The translations under genes and the position numbers were made by a program. Of a stretch of DNA of 64,000 nucleotides, positions 56,031-64,000 are shown piece by piece; within the stretch, counting starts at the first letter, position 1; each line of letters starts with the position of its first letter. The stretch is taken from NCBI RefSeq assembly GCF_005491425.1, contig NZ_CP028083.1:4078195-4142194 (forward strand). Reading direction: 5' to 3'. This DNA is from Lysinibacillus sp. SGAir0095. GTDB taxonomy: Bacteria > Bacillota > Bacilli > Bacillales_A > Planococcaceae. The notes beneath the pieces were generated by a model. The model worked only from the letters and a program-made list of their open reading frames with translations, had not been told where the DNA came from and made no database searches.

Positions 56031-56046
56031 TGTTTCATGTGAAACA
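56031..56046. promoter_or_regulatory. parS-like site between noc and rsmG
   Basis: TGTTTCATGTGAAACA differs from the parS consensus at one central base (C to T). It lies in a 416-base gap (55769-56184) in which no gene was seen. Confidence 0.7.
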
Positions 56047-56184
56047 AGAAAGATTAATAGAATAGATAGAAGACTTCAAAAATAGCGTTCTTATTTCCCG
56101 TTACTATATAACTAGATAAGTTGTAGTGACATTAAAGTAACTTTTAATATCACTACCCGTTATTTTAATACTACCACATATTTT

Positions 56185-56901
56185 CTATATAATAGGCGTT
56201 TTGTTTGGAACACCCGGTTTACGAGGATATTTCTTTGGTGTCTTTTTTATTTTATCAAAAATATAAATAGTACGGTCACTTTCTTCAACTGGTAATAAAT
56301 ATGAAAATTCCTCTTTCAAAGATGCTCCTAAAGTCGAAATCGCTTTTTTCGCATCTTTTAATTCTTCTGGACCTGCTGCTGCTTTTAGGGCTACAAAATA
56401 GCCACCTTCTTTTGCAAGTGGAATACAAAGTTCGGAAAGGACAGATAATCTTGCTACCGCGCGAGCAGTAACCACATCAAATTTTTCACGATACTTTTCA
56501 TTTTGACCAAATTCCTCAGCACGAGCATGAACAAATGTAACATTTTCTAATTGAAGCTGATCGCTTAAATGATTTAAAAAGGTAATACGTTTATTTAATG
56601 AATCAACAATTGTCACATTTAAATGAGGGAAGCAAATCTTAATAGGTAAGCTTGGGAAGCCTGCTCCTGCCCCGACATCACAAACAGATTCTACTTTAGT
56701 AAAGTCAAAGTAAAAACTTGCACTAATGGAATCATAGAAATGCTTTAAATAAACACCTTCTAAATCTGTAATTGCTGTTAAATTCATTTTTTCATTCCAC
56801 TCAACTAGTAGTTCAAAGTATTTTTTAAACTGCCCAATTTGTGTGTCACTTAATTCAATTCCCATCTCTTTTAATGCTTCGATAAATTGTTGTTCGTTCA
56901 T
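56185..56901 (-). CDS. rsmG: 16S rRNA m7G527 methyltransferase RsmG (GidB)
   Basis: 238 residues. SAM-binding motif [30 protein letters not shown] and [15 protein letters not shown] fit RsmG; loss of this enzyme gives low-level streptomycin resistance. The ribosome site is GGAGATC. Separated from mnmG by 140 bases holding two hairpins. Confidence 0.96.
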   Translation of the reverse strand: MNEQQFIEALKEMGIELSDTQIGQFKKYFELLVEWNEKMNLTAITDLEGVYLKHFYDSISASFYFDFTKVESVCDVGAGAGFPSLPIKICFPHLNVTIVDSLNKRITFLNHLSDQLQLENVTFVHARAEEFGQNEKYREKFDVVTARAVARLSVLSELCIPLAKEGGYFVALKAAAGPEELKDAKKAISTLGASLKEEFSYLLPVEESDRTIYIFDKIKKTPKKYPRKPGVPNKTPII

Positions 56902-56944
56902 AGGGATCTCCTTTAGTTTTTGAAGAATTGATTGCTATAAAATG

Positions 56945-56983
56945 AACGAGCGTCCGAGATTAGTTTTGGCTCGAACGCTCGTT
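56945..56983. other. Stem-loop pair in the mnmG-rsmG gap
   Basis: AACGAGCGT-CGAG pairs with CTCG-ACGCTCGTT, with one bulged base per arm. A second, imperfect hairpin lies at about 56997-57028 (GGTTTCTTTGA/TCAAAGACC). Neither has a long T tract, so they may attenuate or process the transcript. Confidence 0.5.
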
Positions 56984-57040
56984 AAGTAATACGCTTGGTT
57001 TCTTTGACGAAAATCAAAGACCAAAGTCCGTACTATTTCG

Positions 57041-58936
57041 TTACTCATTACCTACTCGTGCAATTTTCCCTTGCTCAATATAGACAGCCAAAATGGAAAT
57101 ATCTGCAGGGTTAACACCTGAAATACGTGATGCTTGCGCTATTGATAATGGGCGTACTTCTTTTAATTTTTCACGAGCTTCTGTAGCAAGGCTTGAGATA
57201 TCATCATAATCAATATCCTCAGGAATTCTTTTACTTTCCATTTTATGAAGTTTTTCAACTTGATTTAGCGCTTTTTGGATGTAGCCTTCATATTTTAGCT
57301 GAACTTCAATTTGCTCTTTTACTTCTTCACTTAATTCAAGATCCGATGGTGTTAAAGAAGCAACTAAATCATAGTTCATTTCAGTTCGTTTTACTAAGTC
57401 AGCCCCACGAATACCATCTTTTAGTTCTGTTCCACCTACTGAGCGAATGACTTCTTGTGTTGCTTTGTTTGGTTTAATAATCACTTCGCGAAGACGAGCA
57501 ATTTCAGATTCTATTTGTGCTTCTTTTTCTTTGAATTTCGCATAACGCTCTTCTGAAATTAACCCTAATTGATAGCCAATTTCCGTTAAGCGTAAATCTG
57601 CATTATCATGGCGAAGCAATAAACGATATTCTGCACGTGAAGTTAATAAACGGTAAGGCTCATTTGTACCCTTCGTTACTAAATCATCAATTAGTACACC
57701 GATATAAGCTTCTGAACGCTTTAAGATCACTTCATCTTTTCCTAAAACTTTGGCAGCTGCATTAATACCAGCCATTAACCCTTGACCTGCTGCCTCTTCG
57801 TAACCACTAGTTCCGTTAATTTGACCAGCAGTATAAAGGTTTTTAATACGTTTTGTTTCTAATGTTGGCCATAATTGAGTTGGAACAATCGAATCATACT
57901 CAATTGCATAGCCTGGACGCATCATTTCTGCTTTTTCTAAACCAGGAATTGATTGTAACATTTGACGTTGGATATGTTCTGGTAAACTTGTTGAAAGACC
58001 TTGAACATAAACCTCTTGTGTATCACGGCCTTCTGGTTCAAGGAACAATTGATGACGTGGTTTATCATTAAAACGTACAATTTTCGTTTCAATTGATGGA
58101 CAATAACGAGGACCAGTACCTGTAATCGCCCCAGTATACATAGGTGCCTTATCTAAATTATCGTTAATAATTTGATGTGTTTCCGCACTTGTATACGTTA
58201 ACCAACAAGGAATTTGATCCATGATAAATTCTGTTGTTTCAAAGCTGAAAGCACGTGGAACATCATCACCTGGTTGAATTTCGGTTTTACTATAATCAAT
58301 TGTTTTACTATCTACACGTGGTGGTGTACCTGTTTTAAAGCGAACCATATCAAAGCCGAGTTCGCGCATATTATCTGCTAATTTGATAGAGGGTTGTTGA
58401 TTATTTGGTCCACTTGAGTATTTTAACTCTCCAATAATAATTTCGCCGCGCAAGTACGTACCCGTTGTCACAATAACAGCTTTTGCTCTGTAGATGGCAC
58501 CCGTTTGTGTAACCACACCACGAACCTCATCATCTTCAATGATCAATTCATCAACAATGGCTTGATTGATTGTTAAGTTTTCTTCATCTTCTAATAATCG
58601 TTTCATTTCACGTTGATAAAGGACTTTATCTGCTTGTGCACGTAAAGCACGCACTGCTGGTCCTTTCCCTGTGTTTAACATACGCATTTGGATGTGGGTT
58701 TTATCGATTACTCTTCCCATCACACCACCTAATGCATCAATTTCACGAACAACGATTCCTTTTGCCGGTCCACCTACTGATGGGTTACATGGCATAAAGG
58801 CAATCATATCTAAATTAATTGTCACCATAAGTGTTTTTGCACCCATTTTGGCTGAGGCATATGCTGATTCTACACCCGCATGACCTGCACCAATGACAAT
58901 TACATCATATTGGCCTGCTTCATATGTTGTTGTCAT
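57041..58936 (-). CDS. mnmG: tRNA uridine-5-carboxymethylaminomethyl modification enzyme MnmG (GidA)
   Basis: 631 residues from ATG 58936 (AAAGGAAG 7 bases ahead). The FAD motif [36 protein letters not shown] and the GidA signature [16 protein letters not shown] are present, as is the C-terminal MnmE-binding helical part. With MnmE it modifies U34 of tRNAs reading NNA/NNG. Confidence 0.97.
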   Translation of the reverse strand: MTTTYEAGQYDVIVIGAGHAGVESAYASAKMGAKTLMVTINLDMIAFMPCNPSVGGPAKGIVVREIDALGGVMGRVIDKTHIQMRMLNTGKGPAVRALRAQADKVLYQREMKRLLEDEENLTINQAIVDELIIEDDEVRGVVTQTGAIYRAKAVIVTTGTYLRGEIIIGELKYSSGPNNQQPSIKLADNMRELGFDMVRFKTGTPPRVDSKTIDYSKTEIQPGDDVPRAFSFETTEFIMDQIPCWLTYTSAETHQIINDNLDKAPMYTGAITGTGPRYCPSIETKIVRFNDKPRHQLFLEPEGRDTQEVYVQGLSTSLPEHIQRQMLQSIPGLEKAEMMRPGYAIEYDSIVPTQLWPTLETKRIKNLYTAGQINGTSGYEEAAGQGLMAGINAAAKVLGKDEVILKRSEAYIGVLIDDLVTKGTNEPYRLLTSRAEYRLLLRHDNADLRLTEIGYQLGLISEERYAKFKEKEAQIESEIARLREVIIKPNKATQEVIRSVGGTELKDGIRGADLVKRTEMNYDLVASLTPSDLELSEEVKEQIEVQLKYEGYIQKALNQVEKLHKMESKRIPEDIDYDDISSLATEAREKLKEVRPLSIAQASRISGVNPADISILAVYIEQGKIARVGNE

Positions 58937-59002
58937 GCCGTCTCTTCCTTTCATTTATCAAATGTTCGCCTATATTCTAACTTCACTTGTATGAAGTTTT
59001 AT

Positions 59003-60388
59003 TTATTTCCCTAAGCAGAATTGCGAGAATAACTGATTAATTAAGCTTTCTTGTACCGTATCACCAATAATTTCGCCCAACAGCTCCCACGTTTTCGTCA
59101 CATCAATTTGAATCATATCAACTGGAACGCCTGTTTCTGCTGCATCTATTGCATCTTCAATCGTCGCTTTTGCTTGATGTAGAAGTGCAATATGACGTGC
59201 ATTTGAAACATAGGTTAAATCATTTGATTCAATTTGCCCTTCGAAGAATGTCTTAGCAATCGCCTCTTCTAATTCTATAATACCTTGTTCCTGTAGAATT
59301 GATGTTGTGACAACTGGACGCCCATTAGACAGTTCTTTTACTTTTTCCAAATCAACTTTCTGAGGTAAATCTGTTTTGTTTACAACGACGATAAAATCCA
59401 TATGTTGAATTGTTTCAAATAGACGTTCATCTTCTTCAGATAGACCTTCAGCCGAGTTCAAGACAAGTAAGATTAAGTCTGCTTCCTTTAACACTTGGCG
59501 CGATCTTTCTACCCCTATACGTTCAACGATATCTTCAGTTTCACGAATTCCTGCAGTATCTACTAAACGTAGGGGAACCCCACGTACATTGACATACTCT
59601 TCTATAATATCACGAGTTGTACCAGCAACATCAGTAACAATTGCTTTATTCTCATGAACCAAACTATTTAATAGTGAAGATTTACCAACATTCGGTCTTC
59701 CTAAAATGACCGTTGATAGTCCTTCACGCAGTATTTTCCCTTGAGAAGATGTTTGTAAAAGCTTAGCTATTTCATCACGAACCCAGGAGCATTTTTCTAG
59801 CAGTACTGGTATCGTCATTTCTTCTACATCATCATATTCAGGATAATCTATATTAACCTCTACATGAGCTAATGTCTCTATTAAAGCATTACGTAATTGG
59901 CCAATTAATCTTGATAACTTTCCTTCCATTTGACCAAGTGCTACGTTCATCGCACGGTCTGTTTTTGCACGAATTAAATCCATTACAGCTTCAGCTTGTG
60001 ATAAATCAATACGTCCATTTAAGAAGGCACGTTTTGTAAATTCACCAGGATCCGCTAATCTCGCTCCGTTTTGTAGAACCAGCTGCAATACTCGGTTTAC
60101 CGAAACAATCCCACCATGGCAGTTAATTTCAACCACATCCTCACGTGTGAAGGTTTTGGGTGCCCGCATTAACGACAACATGACTTCTTCTACTACTTCC
60201 TCAGTTTTTGGTTCGATTAGATGACCATAATGAATAGTATGTGTTTTTTCATCCATTAGCTGTTTGCCACTTGGCGATTTGAATATTTTATTTGCTATAT
60301 TAACTGCGTCATCTCCACTTAAACGAACGATCGCAATGGCACCTTCACCCATTGGTGTGGAAATCGCAGCAATTGTATCAAAATCCAT
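59003..60388 (-). CDS. mnmE: tRNA modification GTPase MnmE (TrmE/ThdF)
   Basis: 461 residues from ATG 60388 (TAGGAGG 10 bases ahead). N-terminal folate-binding domain ([22 protein letters not shown]), helical domain, an inserted G domain ([31 protein letters not shown]) and the catalytic C-terminus FCLGK. Works with MnmG, the next gene downstream. Confidence 0.97.
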   Translation of the reverse strand: MDFDTIAAISTPMGEGAIAIVRLSGDDAVNIANKIFKSPSGKQLMDEKTHTIHYGHLIEPKTEEVVEEVMLSLMRAPKTFTREDVVEINCHGGIVSVNRVLQLVLQNGARLADPGEFTKRAFLNGRIDLSQAEAVMDLIRAKTDRAMNVALGQMEGKLSRLIGQLRNALIETLAHVEVNIDYPEYDDVEEMTIPVLLEKCSWVRDEIAKLLQTSSQGKILREGLSTVILGRPNVGKSSLLNSLVHENKAIVTDVAGTTRDIIEEYVNVRGVPLRLVDTAGIRETEDIVERIGVERSRQVLKEADLILLVLNSAEGLSEEDERLFETIQHMDFIVVVNKTDLPQKVDLEKVKELSNGRPVVTTSILQEQGIIELEEAIAKTFFEGQIESNDLTYVSNARHIALLHQAKATIEDAIDAAETGVPVDMIQIDVTKTWELLGEIIGDTVQESLINQLFSQFCLGK

Positions 60389-60488
60389 CTTGTTTAATCC
60401 TCCTACTAAATCCATTACGAATTTACCGTAATTTCATTAACTTCACAACTCGATTGAATTACATTTATCTTGTGAAAACTAAATAAAG

Positions 60489-60592
60489 TTATCCACATGT
60501 GAATAACTATTACGAAACTTATTTACTAACAATTTAGGGTAACATATTTTAACGAAATACGAAAGTAAAGCAAATTTCCCACATGTGGATAA
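60489..60592. promoter_or_regulatory. DnaA boxes in the jag-mnmE gap
   Basis: Two perfect boxes (TTATCCACA at 60489, TGTGGATAA at 60584) and one with a single mismatch (60498). B. subtilis has a DnaA-box cluster in the same jag-thdF position. Confidence 0.55.
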
Positions 60593-60659
60593 GTGAAATT
60601 ATTTTTGTAATTACTTTATTTACTTATAAAAATCCTCAGCAAGTTTCTCTTATGTGTGC

Positions 60660-60782
60660 GGGCTAAGCATAGAAGTCGCAGAGCCAACTTGTTGTCTCAC
60701 GACTTGTCTCTGTGTTTTGTGTTAAGCCCTCTCACAAAAGTAGTTTCTGTAGATATTACGCAGCTTACATGGTAGGCTGCGT
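60660..60782. other. Candidate structured RNA in the jag-mnmE gap
   Basis: GGGCTAAGCA (60660-60669) pairs with TGTTAAGCCC (60720-60729) at nine of ten positions; inside lie AAGTCG/CGACTT and a small CAA/TTG hairpin. A separate 11-bp hairpin with a 3-base loop follows (60758-60782). The stretch is richer in G+C than its surroundings and has no coding frame. Strand and function are unknown. Confidence 0.35.
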
Positions 60783-60980
60783 CTTCTAAATTTGGTGCCC
60801 TCTCTGAATACTTAATGATTTTGGGTAGCATCCAAAATGAAAAATGTCCTTAACGAAACGCATTTTGAATTAAAATTTCGATTATAATTCATTTCATTCC
60901 TTTAGAAGGACTATATTTTCACATTTATTCAGAAGATAAACTATAGATATTTAGTAATATACTAATTTCCCGAACAAAAA

Positions 60981-61002
60981 AACGACCCCAAAAAGGATCG
61001 TT
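60981..61002 (-). terminator. jag terminator
   Basis: AACGATCC pairs with GGGTCGTT (one G-U); on the minus strand it is followed by seven T residues, 25 bases past the jag stop. Confidence 0.82.
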
Positions 61003-61027
61003 TTCTTATATCTATATATTCTTGATG

Positions 61028-61807
61028 TTATTTTACTGGTTCAATAACTAGATAACGATTTGGCTCAATACCTTCTGAATAGGTTTCGATATCCACGCGA
61101 TTTGCCAATGCATTATGAATTACTTTTCGTTCGTAGGAAGGCATTGGTTCAAACGATACTTTCTTTCCTGTATGAATCGCTTTATCCGCCATTCTCTCCG
61201 CCAATAATTCTAAAGCTTCTTTTCGACGTTCACGATAATTTTCAACATCTAGCTTGACCATTAGAAAGGATTTTGCACTTTTATTCACTATCAATTGTGC
61301 TAATTGTTGTAATGCATTTAAAGTAGCACCACGTTTTCCAATTAAAAGTGCTGCTTTTTCACTTTCCAGCTTAAATAAAATATTTTTTCCTTGCTTTTGA
61401 GTGCCAATTTTTAAATCTTCAATTCCCATATCTTTAGCGATACTAATTAGATAGTTTTTTGCAGATTCAATTGGATCTTCCTGCTCCTCAACGAATATCG
61501 TTTGTTCCACTATTGTTTCAGATACAGCTTGCTCAGCTTTTTCTTCTTGTTCTACTATTTCTTTTTCAGAAACAATCTGATTAACATCATCGAATTTGTC
61601 AGCATCATTACTTGATACTACATTTTCAACTTCTACCTCTTTTACAGTGACACTTACTTTAGCTTGACGTGCCCCAAAACCTAAAAATCCTTTTTTCGCT
61701 TCTTGTAAAACTTCAACTTCTACTTGTTCACGAGTAGTATTTAGCTGTTGTAACGCTATTGAGATCGCTTCTTCTACTGTTGCGCCTAATTGCGTAATTT
61801 GTTTCAC
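61028..61807 (-). CDS. jag: Jag/KhpB RNA-binding protein (SpoIIIJ-associated)
   Basis: 259 residues: N-terminal Jag_N (KQITQLGATVEEAISIAL, KKGFLGFGARQAKV), an acidic linker, a KH domain (LLIGKRGATLNALQQLAQL) and an R3H domain (RERRKEALELLAERMADKAI, SYERKVIHNAL). It binds RNA and links to cell elongation and division. Overlaps yidC by ATGA. Confidence 0.95.
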   Translation of the reverse strand: MKQITQLGATVEEAISIALQQLNTTREQVEVEVLQEAKKGFLGFGARQAKVSVTVKEVEVENVVSSNDADKFDDVNQIVSEKEIVEQEEKAEQAVSETIVEQTIFVEEQEDPIESAKNYLISIAKDMGIEDLKIGTQKQGKNILFKLESEKAALLIGKRGATLNALQQLAQLIVNKSAKSFLMVKLDVENYRERRKEALELLAERMADKAIHTGKKVSFEPMPSYERKVIHNALANRVDIETYSEGIEPNRYLVIEPVK

Positions 61808-62574
61808 TTTTTCGCTCCTCCTGTTGTAGCAGGTTCTGATTTTTTTCTATTCCAAGGTTTATAAATAACAAGGTTTTGAATAACTGAAACGATATTCCCA
61901 ACAACCCAATATAATGATAGTGCAGCTGGTAACACGATACCGAAACCGATAATCATAAATGGCATAATGTACATCATTACTTTCATTTGAGGGTTGTCCA
62001 TTGCAGGTCCTGTCATTAATACAACAAATTGAATCAAACCAGCTAAAACAGCTAGAATAACACTCGGCTCTGCAAGCGGGAAAATAAGGAATGTCCCTAA
62101 ATCAATCGTTGGAGTTGCATTCATACGACTAATTGCATGATAAAAACCAATTAAAATTGGCATTTGAACCAACATTGGGAGACATCCAGCTGCTGGATTA
62201 ACGCCTGAATTTGACATTAATGCCATCATCTCTTGTTGGTATTTTTGCTGTGTTACCGCATCTTTTGAAGCATATTTTTTCTGTAGCTCTTTCATTTTAG
62301 GCTGAATTTCTTGCATCTTTTTAGAGCTTTTTACTTGTTTAATTGTTAATGGAAGTATCACTAAACGGATAATAATCGTTACAACGATAATCCCTAGAGC
62401 ATACGAACCTAAAGATTCTGCAAAATATTTAATTACTGATACTAATGGCCAAACGATAAACTCATTCCAAAAACCTTCGCTTTCAGATGAGATTGGCTGA
62501 TCGAATTCTGTACAACCAGAAAGTAGTAATACTACGGAAACTAGAGACAGAATCATCCAATGTCTTCTCTTCAA
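61804..62574 (-). CDS. yidC: Membrane protein insertase YidC (SpoIIIJ type)
   Basis: 256 residues. A lipoprotein signal (VSVVLLLSGC; Cys is the acylation site) is followed by five membrane helices including IVVTIIIRLVILPLTIKQ with the conserved Arg, and SNSGVNPAAGCLPMLVQMPILIGFY (in part). Inserts and folds membrane proteins and, in sporulation, supports the sigma-G channel. Coupled to jag. Confidence 0.95.
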   Translation of the reverse strand: MKRRHWMILSLVSVVLLLSGCTEFDQPISSESEGFWNEFIVWPLVSVIKYFAESLGSYALGIIVVTIIIRLVILPLTIKQVKSSKKMQEIQPKMKELQKKYASKDAVTQQKYQQEMMALMSNSGVNPAAGCLPMLVQMPILIGFYHAISRMNATPTIDLGTFLIFPLAEPSVILAVLAGLIQFVVLMTGPAMDNPQMKVMMYIMPFMIIGFGIVLPAALSLYWVVGNIVSVIQNLVIYKPWNRKKSEPATTGGAKK

Positions 62575-62729
62575 CCTTCATCCTCCTAGAGTAACTATTC
62601 ACTTTTTTTGCTATTTTACCATGTAAAGATACTTACTCTCTACTTATAATTAATTCATTTTCCTATTAACTTTAGTATTGAATGGATTGCAGCCTTCAGA
62701 CCTTAAAGGAGTTTAGAAACTTAGATCCT

Positions 62730-63074
62730 TTACTTCTTTTTAATTACTTTAGCTATTTTTAATACATGTTCAATACTTTTTTTCGTTTCATGAAAATCTA
62801 GTGTGGCCGCCTGATTCCGGGCGATAATAACATAGTCCATATCTTGTCTTACTTCATCTTTCAACTCTAAAAACGCTTGTCTAATATATCGCTTGATTTG
62901 CACTCTGGTTACTGCTTTTCCTATCTTTTTACCGACAGATAGACCTATTCGAAATTCTTGTTGGTTTTCATTTGGTAAACAATACACGACAAATTGACGA
63001 TTCGCGAAGGACTTTCCCTTTTTAAATACCTTCTGAAAATCTTCATTCTTCTTGACTCTTTGGCGCTTCTTCAT
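62730..63074 (-). CDS. rnpA: Ribonuclease P protein component
   Basis: 114 residues, starting [21 protein letters not shown]. The RNA-binding RNR segment normally reads GNAVxRNxIKR; here it is [17 protein letters not shown], so the conserved Asn of RN is Val and GN is GK. The rest fits RnpA, which assists the RNase P RNA in maturing tRNA 5' ends. Lies between yidC and rpmH. Confidence 0.93.
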   Translation of the reverse strand: MKKRQRVKKNEDFQKVFKKGKSFANRQFVVYCLPNENQQEFRIGLSVGKKIGKAVTRVQIKRYIRQAFLELKDEVRQDMDYVIIARNQAATLDFHETKKSIEHVLKIAKVIKKK

Positions 63075-63216
63075 TCCTTCACCTGCTATTCTAAATGCTT
63101 TCTTATCTTAAAAATGAAGATTAGAAAAACACGATTTCTATTAAATAAGATCGAAATCGATGCTTTTCTTATACTGATTGCCTATTAACTTTGTCTGTTT
63201 ATCAGTAAAAAAAAAG

Positions 63217-63236
63217 CCACTGAAGAAATTCAGTGG
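63217..63236 (-). terminator. rpmH terminator
   Basis: CCACTGAA pairs with TTCAGTGG with a 4-base loop; on the minus strand it is followed by nine or more T residues, right at the rpmH stop. It should allow only partial readthrough to rnpA. Confidence 0.88.
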
Positions 63237-63238
63237 AC

Positions 63239-63373
63239 TTATGCTGATAATACTTTTCTTCCTTTACGACGACGAGCTGCTAATACTTTACGTCCGTTTT
63301 TTGAGCTCATACGTGCACGGAATCCATGTACTTTACTATGTTTACGTTTTTTTGGTTGGTATGTGCGTTTCAT
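63239..63373 (-). CDS. rpmH: Ribosomal protein bL34
   Basis: 44 residues, [19 protein letters not shown], ending [11 protein letters not shown], the complete L34. AGGAGGTGTC stands ahead of the ATG. First gene on the minus strand from dnaA; classical marker of the Bacillus origin. Confidence 0.97.
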   Translation of the reverse strand: MKRTYQPKKRKHSKVHGFRARMSSKNGRKVLAARRRKGRKVLSA

Positions 63374-63507
63374 TATATATGACACCTCCATTTATGAAAG
63401 TTAATTTCTATCCTACATACAGACCATAACATTATATAAAAAAAAGAAATGCATTGTCAATTAAATATTTGAATCAGAGTTTGCTTACTCATTTGCATAA
63501 TAAAAAA

Positions 63508-63807
63508 TTATCCACAATGAACCATGTTTATTATAAACAGTCATTGTGGATAATATTTTTGTGCATTTTTTTATCCACAATAGTTACTGACAACTTTTGC
63601 ACAAATCCCACCCTTGTGGACAACTTTTAGGTGAATAAAAAATAGTTATGTGGATAAGCTTCGTAAACTATTGAAATGACAATCTTTTTTTGTTACGATG
63701 AATGTGTTTTCCTTTGTGGAAATGTTGCGTGGGAAATATATTATCCACAGAATGTTAATAACTTGTGGACAAACTTGAACACAGCTTTGGGATAACAGTT
63801 ATCCACA
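63508..63807. promoter_or_regulatory. oriC: DnaA-box cluster between rpmH and dnaA
   Basis: Six perfect boxes (63508, 63545 reversed, 63571, 63649 reversed, 63741, 63799) and three or more one-mismatch boxes (63615, 63714 and 63764, TGTGGACAA or similar) lie in 300 bases, in both orientations. This is the upstream origin subregion. The window ends in AAAAGGAGTTAAAAGC, the ribosome site of the gene to the right, by context dnaA. Confidence 0.9.
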
Positions 63808-64000
63808 TGCTGTGATTATGTGTTTTATCTACATTAAGAAAATATTTTCTGTATCTAGCTAAAGTCTAAAGTACATTCCGTAATGTACGAAAATCTTAGG
63901 ATAACCAAATGTAAATATATTTCGATCGGTGATTTCTATCTTATATAGATGTAGTTTATTTTTTCATAATGGAAAATATACATGAAAAGGAGTTAAAAGC

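Noticed and set aside
55769..56184. Noc-binding sites (ATTTCCCGGGAAAT type) next to noc
   Set aside because: Only a partial TATTTCCCG is present near 56093; no palindromic match was found.
63178..63429. 83-codon plus-strand frame
   Set aside because: It is antisense to rpmH and its terminator.

Overview
The window reads as the origin-proximal left arm of a low-GC, endospore-forming Firmicute chromosome, most likely a Bacillales member of the Planococcaceae/Caryophanaceae (Lysinibacillus/Solibacillus-like). The right end is the canonical Bacillus order running towards dnaA: rpmH, rnpA, yidC (spoIIIJ), jag, mnmE, mnmG, rsmG, noc, parA (soj), parB (spo0J). The last 500 bases are packed with DnaA boxes and stop on a Shine-Dalgarno that must belong to dnaA just outside the window. 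Spore genes (splAB, yyaC, uvsE) mark a spore former. No rRNA, tRNA, CRISPR array or intact insertion sequence was seen.

Layout. 1-3.3 kb: end of an unknown gene, a YxjI/LURP-one protein, then a plasmid-type actin partition locus (ParM-like ATPase, ParR-like partner and an array of TGTNNAC repeats in helical phase), followed by a truncated DUF418 gene. 3.3-9.2 kb: a diguanylate cyclase divergent from a globin-coupled chemotaxis-type sensor whose haem-binding His is replaced by Tyr; an SDR oxidoreductase with a TetR repressor and perfect palindromic operator; UV endonuclease UvsE; an AhpD-like protein. 9.3-13 kb: the splAB spore photoproduct repair operon and a PerR-boxed ahpCF operon. 13.3-19.5 kb: a sugar-nucleotide/glycosyltransferase island with two DUF4183 proteins and a new three-repeat protein, probably decorating the spore surface. 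19.9-27 kb: an accessory patchwork of a GC-rich esterase of foreign look, a catalase without a normal start codon, a decayed siderophore-binding gene, a hydrolase, a cupin, an AraC-GyrI regulator, a HepT toxin with a decayed MntA antitoxin, and a divergent LOG/MazG pair.

27-51 kb is mostly conserved: rlmH, yyzF, htrA and the walRKHIJ cell-wall operon, a LysM-G5-M23 endopeptidase, a YitT protein, purA, dnaB, rplI, gdpP, yybS, a CorC/HlyC-type membrane protein, rpsF-ssb-rpsR with its S6:S18 leader RNA, a pair of DUF3267 membrane proteins (one with protease residues, one with every metal ligand changed to Asn), ychF, DUF951 and an MscS channel. 51-64 kb: yyaC overlapping a convergent DUF554 gene, the Par/Noc segregation genes with two parS sites, tRNA-modification genes and the oriC side of dnaA.

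The genes form coherent modules: origin segregation and initiation control (ParAB-parS, Noc, three groups of DnaA boxes), cell-wall homeostasis (Wal system and its probable hydrolase target), spore DNA repair (UvsE, SplAB), peroxide defence (AhpCF, catalase) and spore glycan synthesis. All assignments come from reading motifs and gene order; no database search was possible.
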